A stretch of DNA of 40,617 nt from Erythrobacter dokdonensis DSW-74 (GCF_001677335.1 NZ_LZYB01000005.1:1-40617); one strand, 5' to 3'; shown: positions 22,521 to 30,965, counted from the first letter of the stretch. Numbers and translations are program-made. Notes: generated by a model from the letters alone, not told the origin.

Positions 22521-24830
22521 TTAGAAAAACAGGTGCTTCTGAATACCAAGGAACGCGCTACGGATCGCCGGGATTGATCCTAGCACCCGCTTCGCGTCAT
22601 TGGTTCCACCATACCGGACCTGGAGGAAATCGCCGATGCGGTGCGGGGCCAGTTCGTCGATGCCCTGCAATTCGTAGGCCTGCAGGATGTAGCTCAGGAA
22701 CTCACGCATCTCGGCCTCGTAGCCGTCAAGCCCGGTCGCCTTGGCGCCCTCTACCCGCTGAGACCGCGACAGCGGGTCTAACGTAAAGCGAACGTATGCC
22801 AGCACGTCGAAGATGTCGCTCTTGGGCGCATCTATCAGGCGGCGCATGTCGTCCATGCGGTCGCGGTCGTAGCCCATTTCCTCGAGCCGCTGGATGAAGG
22901 CGGTGCGGCGATCGGGGTCAGTCCAGATGGCCCGGAGCTCGTTGGCGCTGGCTACCATTGTGCCAAGATCGCCGAACAGCTGTTCCATAAACTCCTTGGC
23001 GGTGATTTGCCGACCGTTGAACCAGTAGGTTGTCTCGGCGACATACTGGATCTTGCGTTCCTTGCCGTCTGCGAGCTTCACGACCACGCGTTCGACGGGT
23101 TGCTTCGGGTCACCATCACCCTCGTCGCCGCCACCTCCACCATCGCCGGTGTCGCCGCCACCGCCGCCCGGGCGGCCAGGCCCTGCGACGGGCTCCTCCG
23201 GCTCGCCATCCCACTCAGGATCGTTGAAGTGCTCGTAGGCCTTCACGAAGTCGTAGATCGTGAAGAAGTCCTTCCCGTCGAACGTCCGCGTTCCCCGGCC
23301 GATGATCTGCTTGAACTCGATCATCGACTTCACCGGACGCAGCAGCACGATGTTGCGCACGTTGCGTGCGTCCACCCCGGTCGACAGCTTCTGCGACGTG
23401 GTAAGGATCGTCGGCAGGGTCTTTTCGTTGTCCTGGAACTCACGCAGGTGCTGCTCGCCCAGCTTGCCGTCGTCGGCGGTAACCCGCTCGCAGTAGTGGG
23501 GATCGGGGTTGGCCTTCACCTGGTTGATGAAGTTGCGCACCCGCGCGGCGTGATCCTGCGTCGCGCAGAACACCAGCGTCTTCTGGCGCTGGTCGATCTG
23601 GTCCATGAACTCATGAACGCGGCTCATCTCGCGCTCGTCGATGATCAGCTTCGTGTTGAAATCCGCCTCGGTGTATTCCTTGTCGGGGTCTATCTCCCCG
23701 CTCACCACCTCGTCCTCGTCGCTGAAGGTGTAGGTGTCCATCGTGCTCGCCATCTGGCGCACCTTGAACGGGGTGAGGAAGCCGTCGCCGATCCCTTCCT
23801 TCAGGGCATAGGTGTAAACCGGATCACCGAAATAGCGGTAGGTATCGGCGTTCACGTCCCGCTTGGGCGTGGCGGTCAGGCCCAGCTGCACGGCGGGCGC
23901 GAAATATTCCAGGATCCCGCGCCAGGTGCTTTCATCCTTCGCGCCGCCGCGGTGGCATTCGTCGATTACGATGAAGTCGAAGAAGTCCGGCTCATAGCCT
24001 TCGAACCGGAACTCGTCCTCCCCGGTCATGAAGGTCTGGAAGATCGTGAAGAACACGCTCGCATTGGTGGGCACCTTGCCCTGCTTGCGGATTTCCTCGG
24101 GGCTGATCCGGCACAGCGCATCGGGCGGGAAGGCGCTGAAGGCGTTGTAGGCCTGATCGGCGAGGATGTTGCGATCGGCGAGGAACAGGATGCGCGGGCG
24201 GCGGGTCGGCTTGCGGGTCAGGTTCCAGCGCGACTGGAACAGCTTCCACGCGATCTGGAACGCAATCGAGGTCTTGCCCGTGCCCGTGGCGAGCGTCAGC
24301 AGGATGCGCTGCTGATCCTCGGCAATCGCCTCGAGCACGGCGGTGATGGCGTTGTGCTGGTAGTAGCGCGGCTGCCACTTGCCGCCGCCGGTTTCGAAGG
24401 GAACCGCGCCGAAGCGTTCGCGCCAGGCATTGCCAGTAGGGAAGCAGCGCTGCCACAGCTCGTCCGGCGTCGGGAAAGGCGGGGCGATGGCCCCTTCCTT
24501 GCCCGTATGCATGTCGACCTCATACCACTCGTCCCCGTCGGATGCGTAGGCGAAGCGGGCCTTCAGCCGGCTCGAGTAGTCCTTCGCCTGACCAACGCCC
24601 GCGCCCGCGCCTTTGCCGTGGCGCTTGGCTTCCATCGTGGCGAGCTTGTGGCCGCGGTATTCGAACACGTAGTCGGCTGAGAGCGGAGCACCGCGCTGAC
24701 CCCCGGGCATGATGCGACCGGGGCAGATTGCCTCCCGCCGGATATGCGCGCCTTCGACCACACCCCAGCCGGCCGCGCGCAGCACGGGATCGATGCGGTT
24801 GGCGCGAGTATCGGCTTCGGTTTCCTGCAT
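22521..24830 (-). CDS. hsdR: Type I restriction enzyme R subunit
   Basis: 769 residues. The N-terminal nuclease domain has D53 (SADYVFEY), E67-x-K69 (TMEAKR) and QAKDYS at 81-86. The motor domain has Walker A ATGTGKT (181-187), DECH (290-293), LTATPKR and motif VI IIGRGTR. A Gly/Asp-rich linker of about 30 residues (PGRPGGGGGDTGDGGGGGDE region, from about 555) precedes the C-terminal HsdM/S-contacting domain (ITAKEFMEQLFGDLG). It translocates DNA and cuts distant from the recognition site when this is unmethylated. It is last in an hsdM-hsdS-hsdR operon, 4 bases after hsdS. The shorter length compared with EcoKI HsdR (about 1170 aa) fits the EcoEI-like subgroup. Confidence 0.95.
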   Translation of the reverse strand: MQETEADTRANRIDPVLRAAGWGVVEGAHIRREAICPGRIMPGGQRGAPLSADYVFEYRGHKLATMEAKRHGKGAGAGVGQAKDYSSRLKARFAYASDGDEWYEVDMHTGKEGAIAPPFPTPDELWQRCFPTGNAWRERFGAVPFETGGGKWQPRYYQHNAITAVLEAIAEDQQRILLTLATGTGKTSIAFQIAWKLFQSRWNLTRKPTRRPRILFLADRNILADQAYNAFSAFPPDALCRISPEEIRKQGKVPTNASVFFTIFQTFMTGEDEFRFEGYEPDFFDFIVIDECHRGGAKDESTWRGILEYFAPAVQLGLTATPKRDVNADTYRYFGDPVYTYALKEGIGDGFLTPFKVRQMASTMDTYTFSDEDEVVSGEIDPDKEYTEADFNTKLIIDEREMSRVHEFMDQIDQRQKTLVFCATQDHAARVRNFINQVKANPDPHYCERVTADDGKLGEQHLREFQDNEKTLPTILTTSQKLSTGVDARNVRNIVLLRPVKSMIEFKQIIGRGTRTFDGKDFFTIYDFVKAYEHFNDPEWDGEPEEPVAGPGRPGGGGGDTGDGGGGGDEGDGDPKQPVERVVVKLADGKERKIQYVAETTYWFNGRQITAKEFMEQLFGDLGTMVASANELRAIWTDPDRRTAFIQRLEEMGYDRDRMDDMRRLIDAPKSDIFDVLAYVRFTLDPLSRSQRVEGAKATGLDGYEAEMREFLSYILQAYELQGIDELAPHRIGDFLQVRYGGTNDAKRVLGSIPAIRSAFLGIQKHLFF

Positions 24831-24834
24831 CGGT

Positions 24835-26049
24835 TCAGGTCAGCTCCCCGGCAAAGGCCTGTCGCAAGAGCGCTTGGCGAAGCTCTTGTAACTCATCAAT
24901 CTTCGCTTGGCACTGATCGTAAAGCCGCGCCGAGTGGCCTCGCATAGCCTTCATTTGATTGACGATCGTGCGCTGATCTTCGAGCCCGGGGTAGGCGAAA
25001 TCGACCTCCTTGGCGGCACCGACATTGAAGTGCTTTTGCGCCGCTCCGACCGATTTCTCTGCCACCATTTTCTTACCGAAGCTGGAGTTCAGGAACATCG
25101 CCAAAAACTCAGGGTGCAACTCGTCCTTCGGTCTCGCGATCACGAGGTCTGCGCAATTGGCGAGCGGCAGGTCGTCAGGGATCACTGCCGCTGTGCCCGG
25201 ATAGCCTGTTCGAACAATTGCCACATCGCCGGGACGCAACTCTGATTTCTTCAATTCCGACCGAAACGCGTCGTCGATGAATTTCACATCGCCAAGATCG
25301 ATGCGAAACGGCCGGACATTCTGCGAGCGCAGGAAGGGTGTCCCGGCAGATGTATACCTGTCGGCCATGGGGCCGACGTGTCCGACGGTAATCTGGTGGC
25401 AGAGGTCGCGGAGCTTTCTTGTGGCCCACTCTGCGGGATGGTCGTGGAACACAGCCGTCAACCAGCCATCAAACAACTCCTCCGCATCCGCCAAATTGGC
25501 TTCGGCGAGGGCGAGGGCGCGGTCGAGGGCGGCGAAGGCCTGATCAAGCACCGCAACAATCCGCTTCTGCTCCTCGAAAGCCACGTCGGGGAACGGCAAG
25601 GACTTGATGAACGGCAATTTGATGCCCTGGACGGTCGCACCCGTCCCTGCAGCAATGATGTCGTCCTTCACGCTTTGCAGCCAGTATAAGCAGAAGCGGC
25701 GATCCACCGTGCTCGGCTTCAAGGGCAGCAAAGCGCGGATGTCCTGATTGATCGCGGTGTCGTGTTGCAGAATGCACGCTTTACCGAGACCAACGCGGCT
25801 CGCCATGATCACCTCGCCCGCAGGAATCAGCTTCGCTGACGAATTGCGCAGGCCCTCTTCTGAAATGGTGTGTTCTGTCTGGGCCAAAACGTCGGAATGC
25901 ATGTCCCGAATGGTTGCCCACGGGATGTCGCCGCCAAAGTATGACGCGTTGTTCTTGGGAGGTGTGCCACCGCCCACAACGTCGAAGACCTCGCCGAGGG
26001 GTTTGGTGGCGAAGCTGCTGGTCGGCCTAGACTGAACCGCGACGCTCAC
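24835..26049 (-). CDS. hsdS: Type I restriction-modification specificity subunit
   Basis: 404 residues starting at GTG 26049, which overlaps the hsdM stop (GTGA). Two target-recognition domains flank a conserved helical spacer. The first starts at KPLGEVFDVVGGGTPPKN and its spacer is FEEQKRIVAVLDQAFAALDR; the second covers ATRKLRDLCHQITVGHVGPM and ends in a helix LEDQRTIVNQMKAMRGHSAR. HsdS sets the bipartite DNA sequence for both methylation and cleavage. The sequence alone does not reveal the recognition site. Both halves are intact, with no frameshift or inverted-repeat shuffling partner nearby. Confidence 0.95.
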   Translation of the reverse strand: MSVAVQSRPTSSFATKPLGEVFDVVGGGTPPKNNASYFGGDIPWATIRDMHSDVLAQTEHTISEEGLRNSSAKLIPAGEVIMASRVGLGKACILQHDTAINQDIRALLPLKPSTVDRRFCLYWLQSVKDDIIAAGTGATVQGIKLPFIKSLPFPDVAFEEQKRIVAVLDQAFAALDRALALAEANLADAEELFDGWLTAVFHDHPAEWATRKLRDLCHQITVGHVGPMADRYTSAGTPFLRSQNVRPFRIDLGDVKFIDDAFRSELKKSELRPGDVAIVRTGYPGTAAVIPDDLPLANCADLVIARPKDELHPEFLAMFLNSSFGKKMVAEKSVGAAQKHFNVGAAKEVDFAYPGLEDQRTIVNQMKAMRGHSARLYDQCQAKIDELQELRQALLRQAFAGELT

Positions 26050-27491
26050 AGCATCCCCCGGATCTCGTCAAAGATCTGCCGTGTCACCTCATCGCGGGCG
26101 AGCATATCCGCAATGATCTGCTCGGGCGCGCGCATCGGCGCTTCCTCCGGCGCGGTGGGGTTGCGGACCGACAGATCCCATATCGCCTTGTCGAGATCGT
26201 CGACATTCACCGTCCAACTCTTGGCGCTGTCCGCCTTGTCCGGCTGGAGCGTGACAAACTCGGCGAGATCGTCATCATTGAGCGGATTGGTCTTGCCGAG
26301 CGAGCGGCCGGGATCGAGCTGGTAATACCAGACCTGTCGGGTTGGAGCGCCTTTCTCGAAGAACAGCACCACCGTCTTCACGCCGGCTCCCTGAAACGCT
26401 TTTTGCGGACAATCGAGCACAGTGTGCAGGTTGCAGCTTGTCAGCAGTTCTTTGCGCAATTCGGCAGCATCGCTGTTGCTGAGAAAGGTGTTCTTGATCA
26501 CCACCGCCCCGCGCCCGCCCGCCTTCAGCTTGCGGATGAAGTGCTGCATGAACAGATAAGCGGTCTCCCCCGACTTGATCGGGAAGTTCTGCTGCACCTC
26601 CTTGCGCTCGCCGCCGCCGAACGGCGGGTTGGCCAGCACGATGTCGTGACGGTCGGCCTGCTGGATGTCCATCACGTTCTCGGTGAGCGTGTTGGTGTGG
26701 CGGATCTGCGGCGCCTCGATCCCGTGCAGGATCATGTTCATCACGCCCAGGACATAGGCGAGCGACTTCTTCTCCTGCCCGTAGAAGGTCTTGCGCTGGA
26801 GGATGTCCCACTCGGCAGCGGACAGGTCCGGCCGGCGCAGGTATTCGAACGCCTCGCATAGGAAGCCGGCCGATCCTGCCGCACCGTCGTAGATGGTCTC
26901 GCCGATCTTGGGATCGATCACCTTGATCATGGCGCGGATGAGCGGGCGCGGGGTGTAGTATTCGCCGCCGTTGCGACCGGCGTTGCCCATGCGCTTGATG
27001 CGGGTCTCGTAGAGGTCGGACAGCTCGTGCTTGGCCTTGCTGCTGCCGAAATCGAGCGTGTCGACGATGTCGATCACCTCGCGCAGGGAATAGCCGGAGC
27101 GGAAGCGGTTGATGATCTCGGTAAAGATCTCGCCGATCTTGTATTCGATCGTATCGGGATCGTCCGCATCGGCGTTGAAGGTTTTGAGGTAGGGGAACAG
27201 GTCGCCGTTGACGAAGTCGATCAGGTCCTGCCCGGTCATGGCGATCTGGTGGTCGATCTCGCCATCGTCCCGCTTGGGCGCGGCCCACACGTCCCAGCGG
27301 TATTCGGGATCGAGGATGGGCTGGTATTCGCGGCCCTCCAGCTCGGCCTCGTCCTCCTGGGCGGCTTCGAAGTCGTCGAGGTATTTCAGGAACAGGAGCC
27401 AGCTGGTCTGCTCGGCGTAATCGAGCTCGGACGCGAGGCCCTCGTCGTTGCGCATGGCCCGGTCGATGTTGTTGAAAGCGTTTTCGAACAT
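26046..27491 (-). CDS. hsdM: Type I restriction-modification DNA methyltransferase subunit
   Basis: 481 residues. The N-terminal helical domain begins MFENAFNNIDRAMRNDEG and runs into WLLFLKYLDDFE, which is typical of HsdM. The AdoMet site is GEYYTPR (176-182) and DGAAGSAGF (202-210), and the catalytic motif is NPPFGGGE (288-295), of the NPPF N6-adenine type. It modifies host DNA with HsdS and forms the restriction complex with HsdR. First gene of the operon, divergent from the gene at 27605 with 113 bases between them that should hold both promoters. Confidence 0.95.
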   Translation of the reverse strand: MFENAFNNIDRAMRNDEGLASELDYAEQTSWLLFLKYLDDFEAAQEDEAELEGREYQPILDPEYRWDVWAAPKRDDGEIDHQIAMTGQDLIDFVNGDLFPYLKTFNADADDPDTIEYKIGEIFTEIINRFRSGYSLREVIDIVDTLDFGSSKAKHELSDLYETRIKRMGNAGRNGGEYYTPRPLIRAMIKVIDPKIGETIYDGAAGSAGFLCEAFEYLRRPDLSAAEWDILQRKTFYGQEKKSLAYVLGVMNMILHGIEAPQIRHTNTLTENVMDIQQADRHDIVLANPPFGGGERKEVQQNFPIKSGETAYLFMQHFIRKLKAGGRGAVVIKNTFLSNSDAAELRKELLTSCNLHTVLDCPQKAFQGAGVKTVVLFFEKGAPTRQVWYYQLDPGRSLGKTNPLNDDDLAEFVTLQPDKADSAKSWTVNVDDLDKAIWDLSVRNPTAPEEAPMRAPEQIIADMLARDEVTRQIFDEIRGML

Positions 27492-27604
27492 GGGAGAAGG
27501 CTAGCGCAGCTAATGCTGTGCCGACAAGCGGTTATCGGTGTTCGATGTTGGCCGGAACGGGGTTATGGTGTGCACCCCGACGTTCCAGCCGGAGCACAGA
27601 ACGA

Positions 27605-28144
27605 ATGCCGCCAAAGGGAAAACCGATACGCCCCATCAAGTCTGCCGGAGTGAGCGGGAAGAAGTTCCGGCGCCTTGTTGGCGCGCCACGTCTGACAACC
27701 GTGCCTGCGCACCCCTTGGTGGTGATCCAGGATCTTCGCGCCGGCTCGCTCGGATCGCTGGACGCTTACCTGAAGAAGAACCGCGGCATCCCTGACCGGG
27801 AGGTGGCCTTGGAGCTGCGCAAACTACTGTCCGGCACGTCGGCACGCAGCAAGTTCCGGCTGGTGGTCGTCGACCATCCCGACCTTCCGGCCGATCGCGG
27901 GGGACGGCCAGGGTCGGAAAGCACCGAGCCTAAACGTGCGGAGGTCGAACTCTATGAAAAATACCTCGTGCAGCTGGAACTCATCGGAAAAAAGAAGGAA
28001 GCTCGGCGACAGACCGCGGAGGATGAGGGAAGATCCGAAATCACCGTCCGCCGAGCGATCAAGAAGGTCGAAGAAGCGCTTCGAAGAGAGGCCGCTCGCG
28101 CCAGTTGGCTTCAATCCCTCGATAGGTTGCGAACCGGACGGTGA
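27605..28144 (+). CDS. Unknown protein with C-terminal helix-turn-helix-like segment
   Basis: 179 residues from the ATG at 27605, preceded by GGAG at a longish distance of about 12 bases; upstream frames to 27518 are less likely. The N-terminus is very basic (PPKGKPIRPIKSAGVSGKKF), followed by LRAGSLGSLDAYLKKN. The C-terminal part (LIGKKKEARRQTAEDEGRSE, then ITVRRAIKKVEEALRRE) looks like a helix-turn-helix recognition pair. No signal peptide and no family recognised. It begins a rightward set with an AlpA-like gene 100 bases later and may regulate the island. Confidence 0.6.
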   Translation: MPPKGKPIRPIKSAGVSGKKFRRLVGAPRLTTVPAHPLVVIQDLRAGSLGSLDAYLKKNRGIPDREVALELRKLLSGTSARSKFRLVVVDHPDLPADRGGRPGSESTEPKRAEVELYEKYLVQLELIGKKKEARRQTAEDEGRSEITVRRAIKKVEEALRREAARASWLQSLDRLRTGR

Positions 28145-28243
28145 CACGAAACCTCATGATGTTTTGCCTCACCCCCTAGCGCTCGCATTGTCGACACCTG
28201 CCGTGCCAGTTCGCCTTCATTCCATGACGATTGGAGACGAACG

Positions 28244-28429
28244 ATGGCAACCAACGACGACAAGCTTGCCTACAGCATCAAGGAGGCATGCAAGGCAACG
28301 AGCCTCTCGAAGACCACCATTTACGCCTATATCGCTTCAAAAAAATTGCGCGTGGTGCGCATCGGAGGTCGCACGGTCATTCCGGCCGAGAGCCTGCGCG
28401 AGCTCGTCACCGGCAGATCGGCGGGCTAA
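28244..28429 (+). CDS. AlpA/excisionase-like helix-turn-helix protein
   Basis: 61 residues. ATG 28244 follows TTGGAG at 28229-28234. The sequence LAYSIKEACKATSLSKTTIY, then AYIASKKLRVVRIGGRTVIP, is the MerR-like winged helix of the excisionase/AlpA group (helix, turn, helix, then a GxxxxIP-type wing). AlpA-like proteins activate the integrase or direct excision of P4-like islands, so this is the likely excisionase of the island although it lies about 11 kb from the integrase. The next gene starts 6 bases later. Confidence 0.85.
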   Translation: MATNDDKLAYSIKEACKATSLSKTTIYAYIASKKLRVVRIGGRTVIPAESLRELVTGRSAG

Positions 28430-28435
28430 GCAGCA

Positions 28436-29170
28436 ATGCCGCGGAAGAAAAAATCGAGGGTAAACGCCAAGGGGCGCAACGATCTGACGGACCGTTTCGT
28501 CCGACTACCTCATAGGCTATTGCAGTCCGTAGCCTATCGGTCCCTCAGCGTCACTGCCCGATGCCTTCTGGTCGAACTCATCATGCTGGATCTTGGGCAT
28601 AACAACGGCTCGCTCTACCTGTCCCTCCGGGACGCCACAGACCGGCTTGGTCTTTCCGATCATCATTCCGTCAGTGCCGCTTTCGAAGAGCTGCTCGACA
28701 GGGGGTTTGTGCGTTGCACGAAGGAAGCCCACTTCCACATCAAGGCAGCGGATCAGTCCCGGGCGCGCTGCTGGCGCCTCACCTGGCTCGCGGCGCCGTG
28801 CTTGAGGCGATCGGTTACCAACGAATGGCAAGACTACGATCCGCCAGCCGGATCGAAGCAGCGCAAGCGCGCATTGAGAGGTCAAAGAGCGATCAAGCGA
28901 TACTACCAAGCGTTGACGTCGCATCGTTTGCCGGTGGTGGAATCCACCGCACTCATGCCGAACGAGGGGTTCTCGCGTCCAACACCGGTGGTGAAAACCA
29001 CCACCGCGCTGCGCGAAAACAACGCGATTCCGCCAATTCTCGTTGAGGGGGTTTCCACCGCACATACAGCTGTCACCACCACTGTGCGTCCGCGCGCCAA
29101 ATGGCGGCGGGGCCGAACCTACTTCCCCTTGCCAGACGATGGACCTCGCTTATTGGCAAACGACAACTAA
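28436..29170 (+). CDS. Winged-helix protein, replication-initiator-like
   Basis: 244 residues. A basic N-terminus (RKKKSRVNAKGRNDLTDRF) leads into a winged-helix region at about 35-95 (YRSLSVTARCLLVELIMLDL, then LSLRDATDRLGLSDHHSVSA and AFEELLDRGFV), the pattern seen in helix-turn-helix proteins that adjoin AlpA-like genes on alphaproteobacterial islands and in some Rep proteins. The rest is basic, low in order, and ends with RRGRTYFPLP. It starts 6 bases after the AlpA-like gene, so they form an operon. Possible roles are island replication or partition, or transcriptional control; I cannot choose between them. No Rep catalytic motif is visible. Confidence 0.6.
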   Translation: MPRKKKSRVNAKGRNDLTDRFVRLPHRLLQSVAYRSLSVTARCLLVELIMLDLGHNNGSLYLSLRDATDRLGLSDHHSVSAAFEELLDRGFVRCTKEAHFHIKAADQSRARCWRLTWLAAPCLRRSVTNEWQDYDPPAGSKQRKRALRGQRAIKRYYQALTSHRLPVVESTALMPNEGFSRPTPVVKTTTALRENNAIPPILVEGVSTAHTAVTTTVRPRAKWRRGRTYFPLPDDGPRLLANDN

Positions 29171-29190
29171 CCTGAGCCGTCAGGCTCAGG
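29171..29190. terminator. Stem-loop between convergent genes
   Basis: CCTGAGCC (29171-29178) pairs perfectly with GGCTCAGG (29183-29190) around the tetraloop GTCA, directly after the stop of the gene at 28436-29170. The right arm includes the stop codon of the reverse gene at 29186. It lacks a T-run but is placed to serve both convergent transcripts. Confidence 0.5.
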
Positions 29191-30328
29191 CCTTCGGTGC
29201 TCTCGGCAATTTCGACGGGGGAGGTCTGCGGGGAATGAATTGCTCAATCCTTGCGATCGCTCTGATTACGCGATCGAGATCGACTTGGCGGACATCTGCT
29301 TCAGCGCGCTCCATGTATGGGCGTAGATAGAGCGCGGATCCGGTCGTCAGACCCCATCGTTCGCAAATATGCCATGAGACGAGTTCAGCCTCAACTTCCT
29401 TGGCACGATAAGGCAGCCGGGAGCGATCAGGCCAGCCATATTCATCGTCTTTCTGCTTCCCAGGATCAAAAGCCCCAACGTGGCCGCAAAAAAGGTGACC
29501 CAGCTCGTGCAGCAGGGTGGCGAACTTTTCTGCATCAGTTAGGCGTCGATTCAGTTTTACCCGCCAATGGCCGGCCTGCGCACCGGGCGTGAGAGCTTTC
29601 AATTCCGGCTCACCTTGTAGTGGTTCATCAGGCGATAGCGGTAATGACGGCTGCGCCGTAATCTGTCCCGCCCGATTTGACCCCAAATCCTCTAGAACGA
29701 CCTCCACCTTCAGGTTGCGCTTCTTTGAAGATGCGAGCGACTTTATCGCGGCTCCGAGGGTCGTCGGCTTGAACTCGCCCACTGCGGCAAACACGTCGTG
29801 CCGAGGATCTTTGTCACGTTGAGGCAGGGTATCCTCGAGCTCAAAAACTTGCGTGATGGGGCCCTTCGGCCGCAAGATGAGGATGGGCATTGCGTCTGGT
29901 CTGACTGTCTGGCCAACTCGCGCCCAATCCTTCCGTGATGCGACTGCTTTAGCGCCCGGACGCTGAGCGAAGATCATGTAGATGTTGTAGGGTCCGAGAT
30001 GCCGGAGGCGGGAAGCAAATGCGCTAAACTCCATTATTGCATCGGGCGTGGGCGCCGTGAGTGCGATTCCCATCAATTCCCGCAAACGGTTCTTCTCGGA
30101 TCCCTGATGTTCCAGTCCATCCACCGCGAGCGGGTCGTCGCCGGTTGTCTCGTCAGAGCTTGGTGCGGCCGGAACACTCGTCGAACGATCAATGACTGAC
30201 TGCGACACGGAAATGGGAGAAACGGCACTTTCAGCTTCTGATGCAGGACGCTCCCTTCGTGCCTCGAGATAAGCGATTCCGACTACGACGAACGCCAGGC
30301 ACGCCAATCCGAAGAGCAATTCCACCAT
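29186..30328 (-). CDS. Membrane-anchored protein with ArdC-like domain and HExxH metallopeptidase domain
   Basis: 380 residues. One transmembrane segment lies at about 4-20 (LLFGLACLAFVVVGIAY), followed by basic residues that place the rest in the cytoplasm (positive-inside rule). After a Ser/Ala-rich linker, residues about 85-170 resemble the N-terminal ssDNA-binding domain of ArdC antirestriction proteins (FASRLRHLGPYNIYMIFAQR, then DWARVGQTVRPDAMPILILR). A zincin follows: LLHELGHLFCGH (HELGH 274-278) with EVEAELVSWHICERWGL providing the third ligand, as in ImmA/IrrE peptidases. The start ATG at 30328 overlaps the previous stop (TAATG). The pairing with an XRE regulator gene resembles ImmR/ImmA of mobile elements, where the peptidase destroys the repressor; here the substrate is unknown. 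Confidence 0.75.
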   Translation of the reverse strand: MVELLFGLACLAFVVVGIAYLEARRERPASEAESAVSPISVSQSVIDRSTSVPAAPSSDETTGDDPLAVDGLEHQGSEKNRLRELMGIALTAPTPDAIMEFSAFASRLRHLGPYNIYMIFAQRPGAKAVASRKDWARVGQTVRPDAMPILILRPKGPITQVFELEDTLPQRDKDPRHDVFAAVGEFKPTTLGAAIKSLASSKKRNLKVEVVLEDLGSNRAGQITAQPSLPLSPDEPLQGEPELKALTPGAQAGHWRVKLNRRLTDAEKFATLLHELGHLFCGHVGAFDPGKQKDDEYGWPDRSRLPYRAKEVEAELVSWHICERWGLTTGSALYLRPYMERAEADVRQVDLDRVIRAIARIEQFIPRRPPPSKLPRAPKA

Positions 30329-30645
30329 TATGCCATGAACCAGAGGTTTGCGAGAATGGGGCCTGGCAACGCAACTAGTTGCATATGCCGGCCAACGATG
30401 ACGTTCAGGGCAAACCCGATAAGGAAAGCTAAGGGTATTGCGCCCAGAAATCCAATCCAGCCGAAAACGTTAGCCATGCCTGCAAGATAGGCGAGCGCTC
30501 CCATGCCAAACCATAAAGACCAGACGTTGCCGCCTGCCCATGCACCGATCTTCCAGCCCGGTTTGGATTGAGCGTAGGTGGGGTAGGCAATTCCCGCCAG
30601 CGTTACGCCTCCGGAGATCAAAAGCGCCCAATTAGAAAAGTCCAT
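30328..30645 (-). CDS. Small polytopic membrane protein
   Basis: 105 residues from the ATG at 30645, with AGGGGGTG at a good distance on the minus strand; a longer frame to 30846 would cross the XRE gene and is rejected. Three or four hydrophobic segments are seen: about 5-22 (WALLISGGVTLAGIAYP), 41-57, 60-83 (VFGWIGFLGAIPLAFLIGFA) and a weaker C-terminal one. It is co-transcribed with the membrane-anchored metallopeptidase, overlapping its start by one base, and may be its membrane partner or substrate. No family recognised. Confidence 0.65.
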   Translation of the reverse strand: MDFSNWALLISGGVTLAGIAYPTYAQSKPGWKIGAWAGGNVWSLWFGMGALAYLAGMANVFGWIGFLGAIPLAFLIGFALNVIVGRHMQLVALPGPILANLWFMA

Positions 30646-30671
30646 GATCACCCCCTCGCGCCGACAAAACG

Positions 30672-30716
30672 ATTTCACCACAACGGGTTCTCGAAGAGTA
30701 TACTCCGTGGTGAAAT
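30672..30716. promoter_or_regulatory. Symmetric divergent promoter/operator between the XRE gene and the membrane peptidase operon
   Basis: ATTTCACCAC (30672-30681) and GTGGTGAAAT (30707-30716) are a perfect 10-bp inverted repeat. Between them lies a perfect palindrome GAGTATACTC (30696-30705) that contains TATACT, a -10-like box, on both strands. The outer arms overlap the expected -35 zones. The layout fits an operator of the XRE protein encoded at 30744 acting on both directions, so the regulator would control itself and the peptidase genes. Confidence 0.65.
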
Positions 30717-30743
30717 ACACAACATCTGTCAGCCATCTTGGGG

Positions 30744-30965
30744 ATGGCACTACGTCAGATCTTCGCCGACAATCTCCGCCGCGCTCGGCTCGCGGCTGGA
30801 ATGTCGCAGGAAGAGCTGGCCGACGTTGCCGGGATTGACCGGACATACGTCAGCGCTCTGGAGCGATGCCGGTATGCAGCCTCAATAGACGTCATGGAAC
30901 GGCTTGCGACAGCTTTGCAGGTCACCCCTGCCTCGTTGCTGGAGGACGTGGGGGACGTCGTCTGA
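30744..30965 (+). CDS. XRE-family helix-turn-helix regulator
   Basis: 73 residues from the ATG at 30744 (a TTG at 30738 is possible; no good ribosome-binding site is seen). The Cro/C1 fold is plain: LRRARLAAGMSQEELADVAG, then IDRTYVSALERCRYAASIDV, then MERLATALQVTPASLLED. Its size is that of controller-type repressors. It is divergent from the membrane protein and ArdC/IrrE-like peptidase genes, and the symmetric operator at 30672-30716 lies in between. By analogy with ImmR/ImmA it is a candidate repressor inactivated by the peptidase (inference). Confidence 0.85.
   Translation: MALRQIFADNLRRARLAAGMSQEELADVAGIDRTYVSALERCRYAASIDVMERLATALQVTPASLLEDVGDVV

Noticed and set aside
23007..24680. 557-codon plus-strand frame opposite hsdR
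   Set aside because: It is a shadow of a GC-rich gene; the minus strand encodes all the type I R-subunit motifs.
26275..27288. 337-codon second minus-strand frame inside hsdM
   Set aside because: Out-of-frame reading of hsdM, rich in Arg, Gly and Pro, with no start signal.
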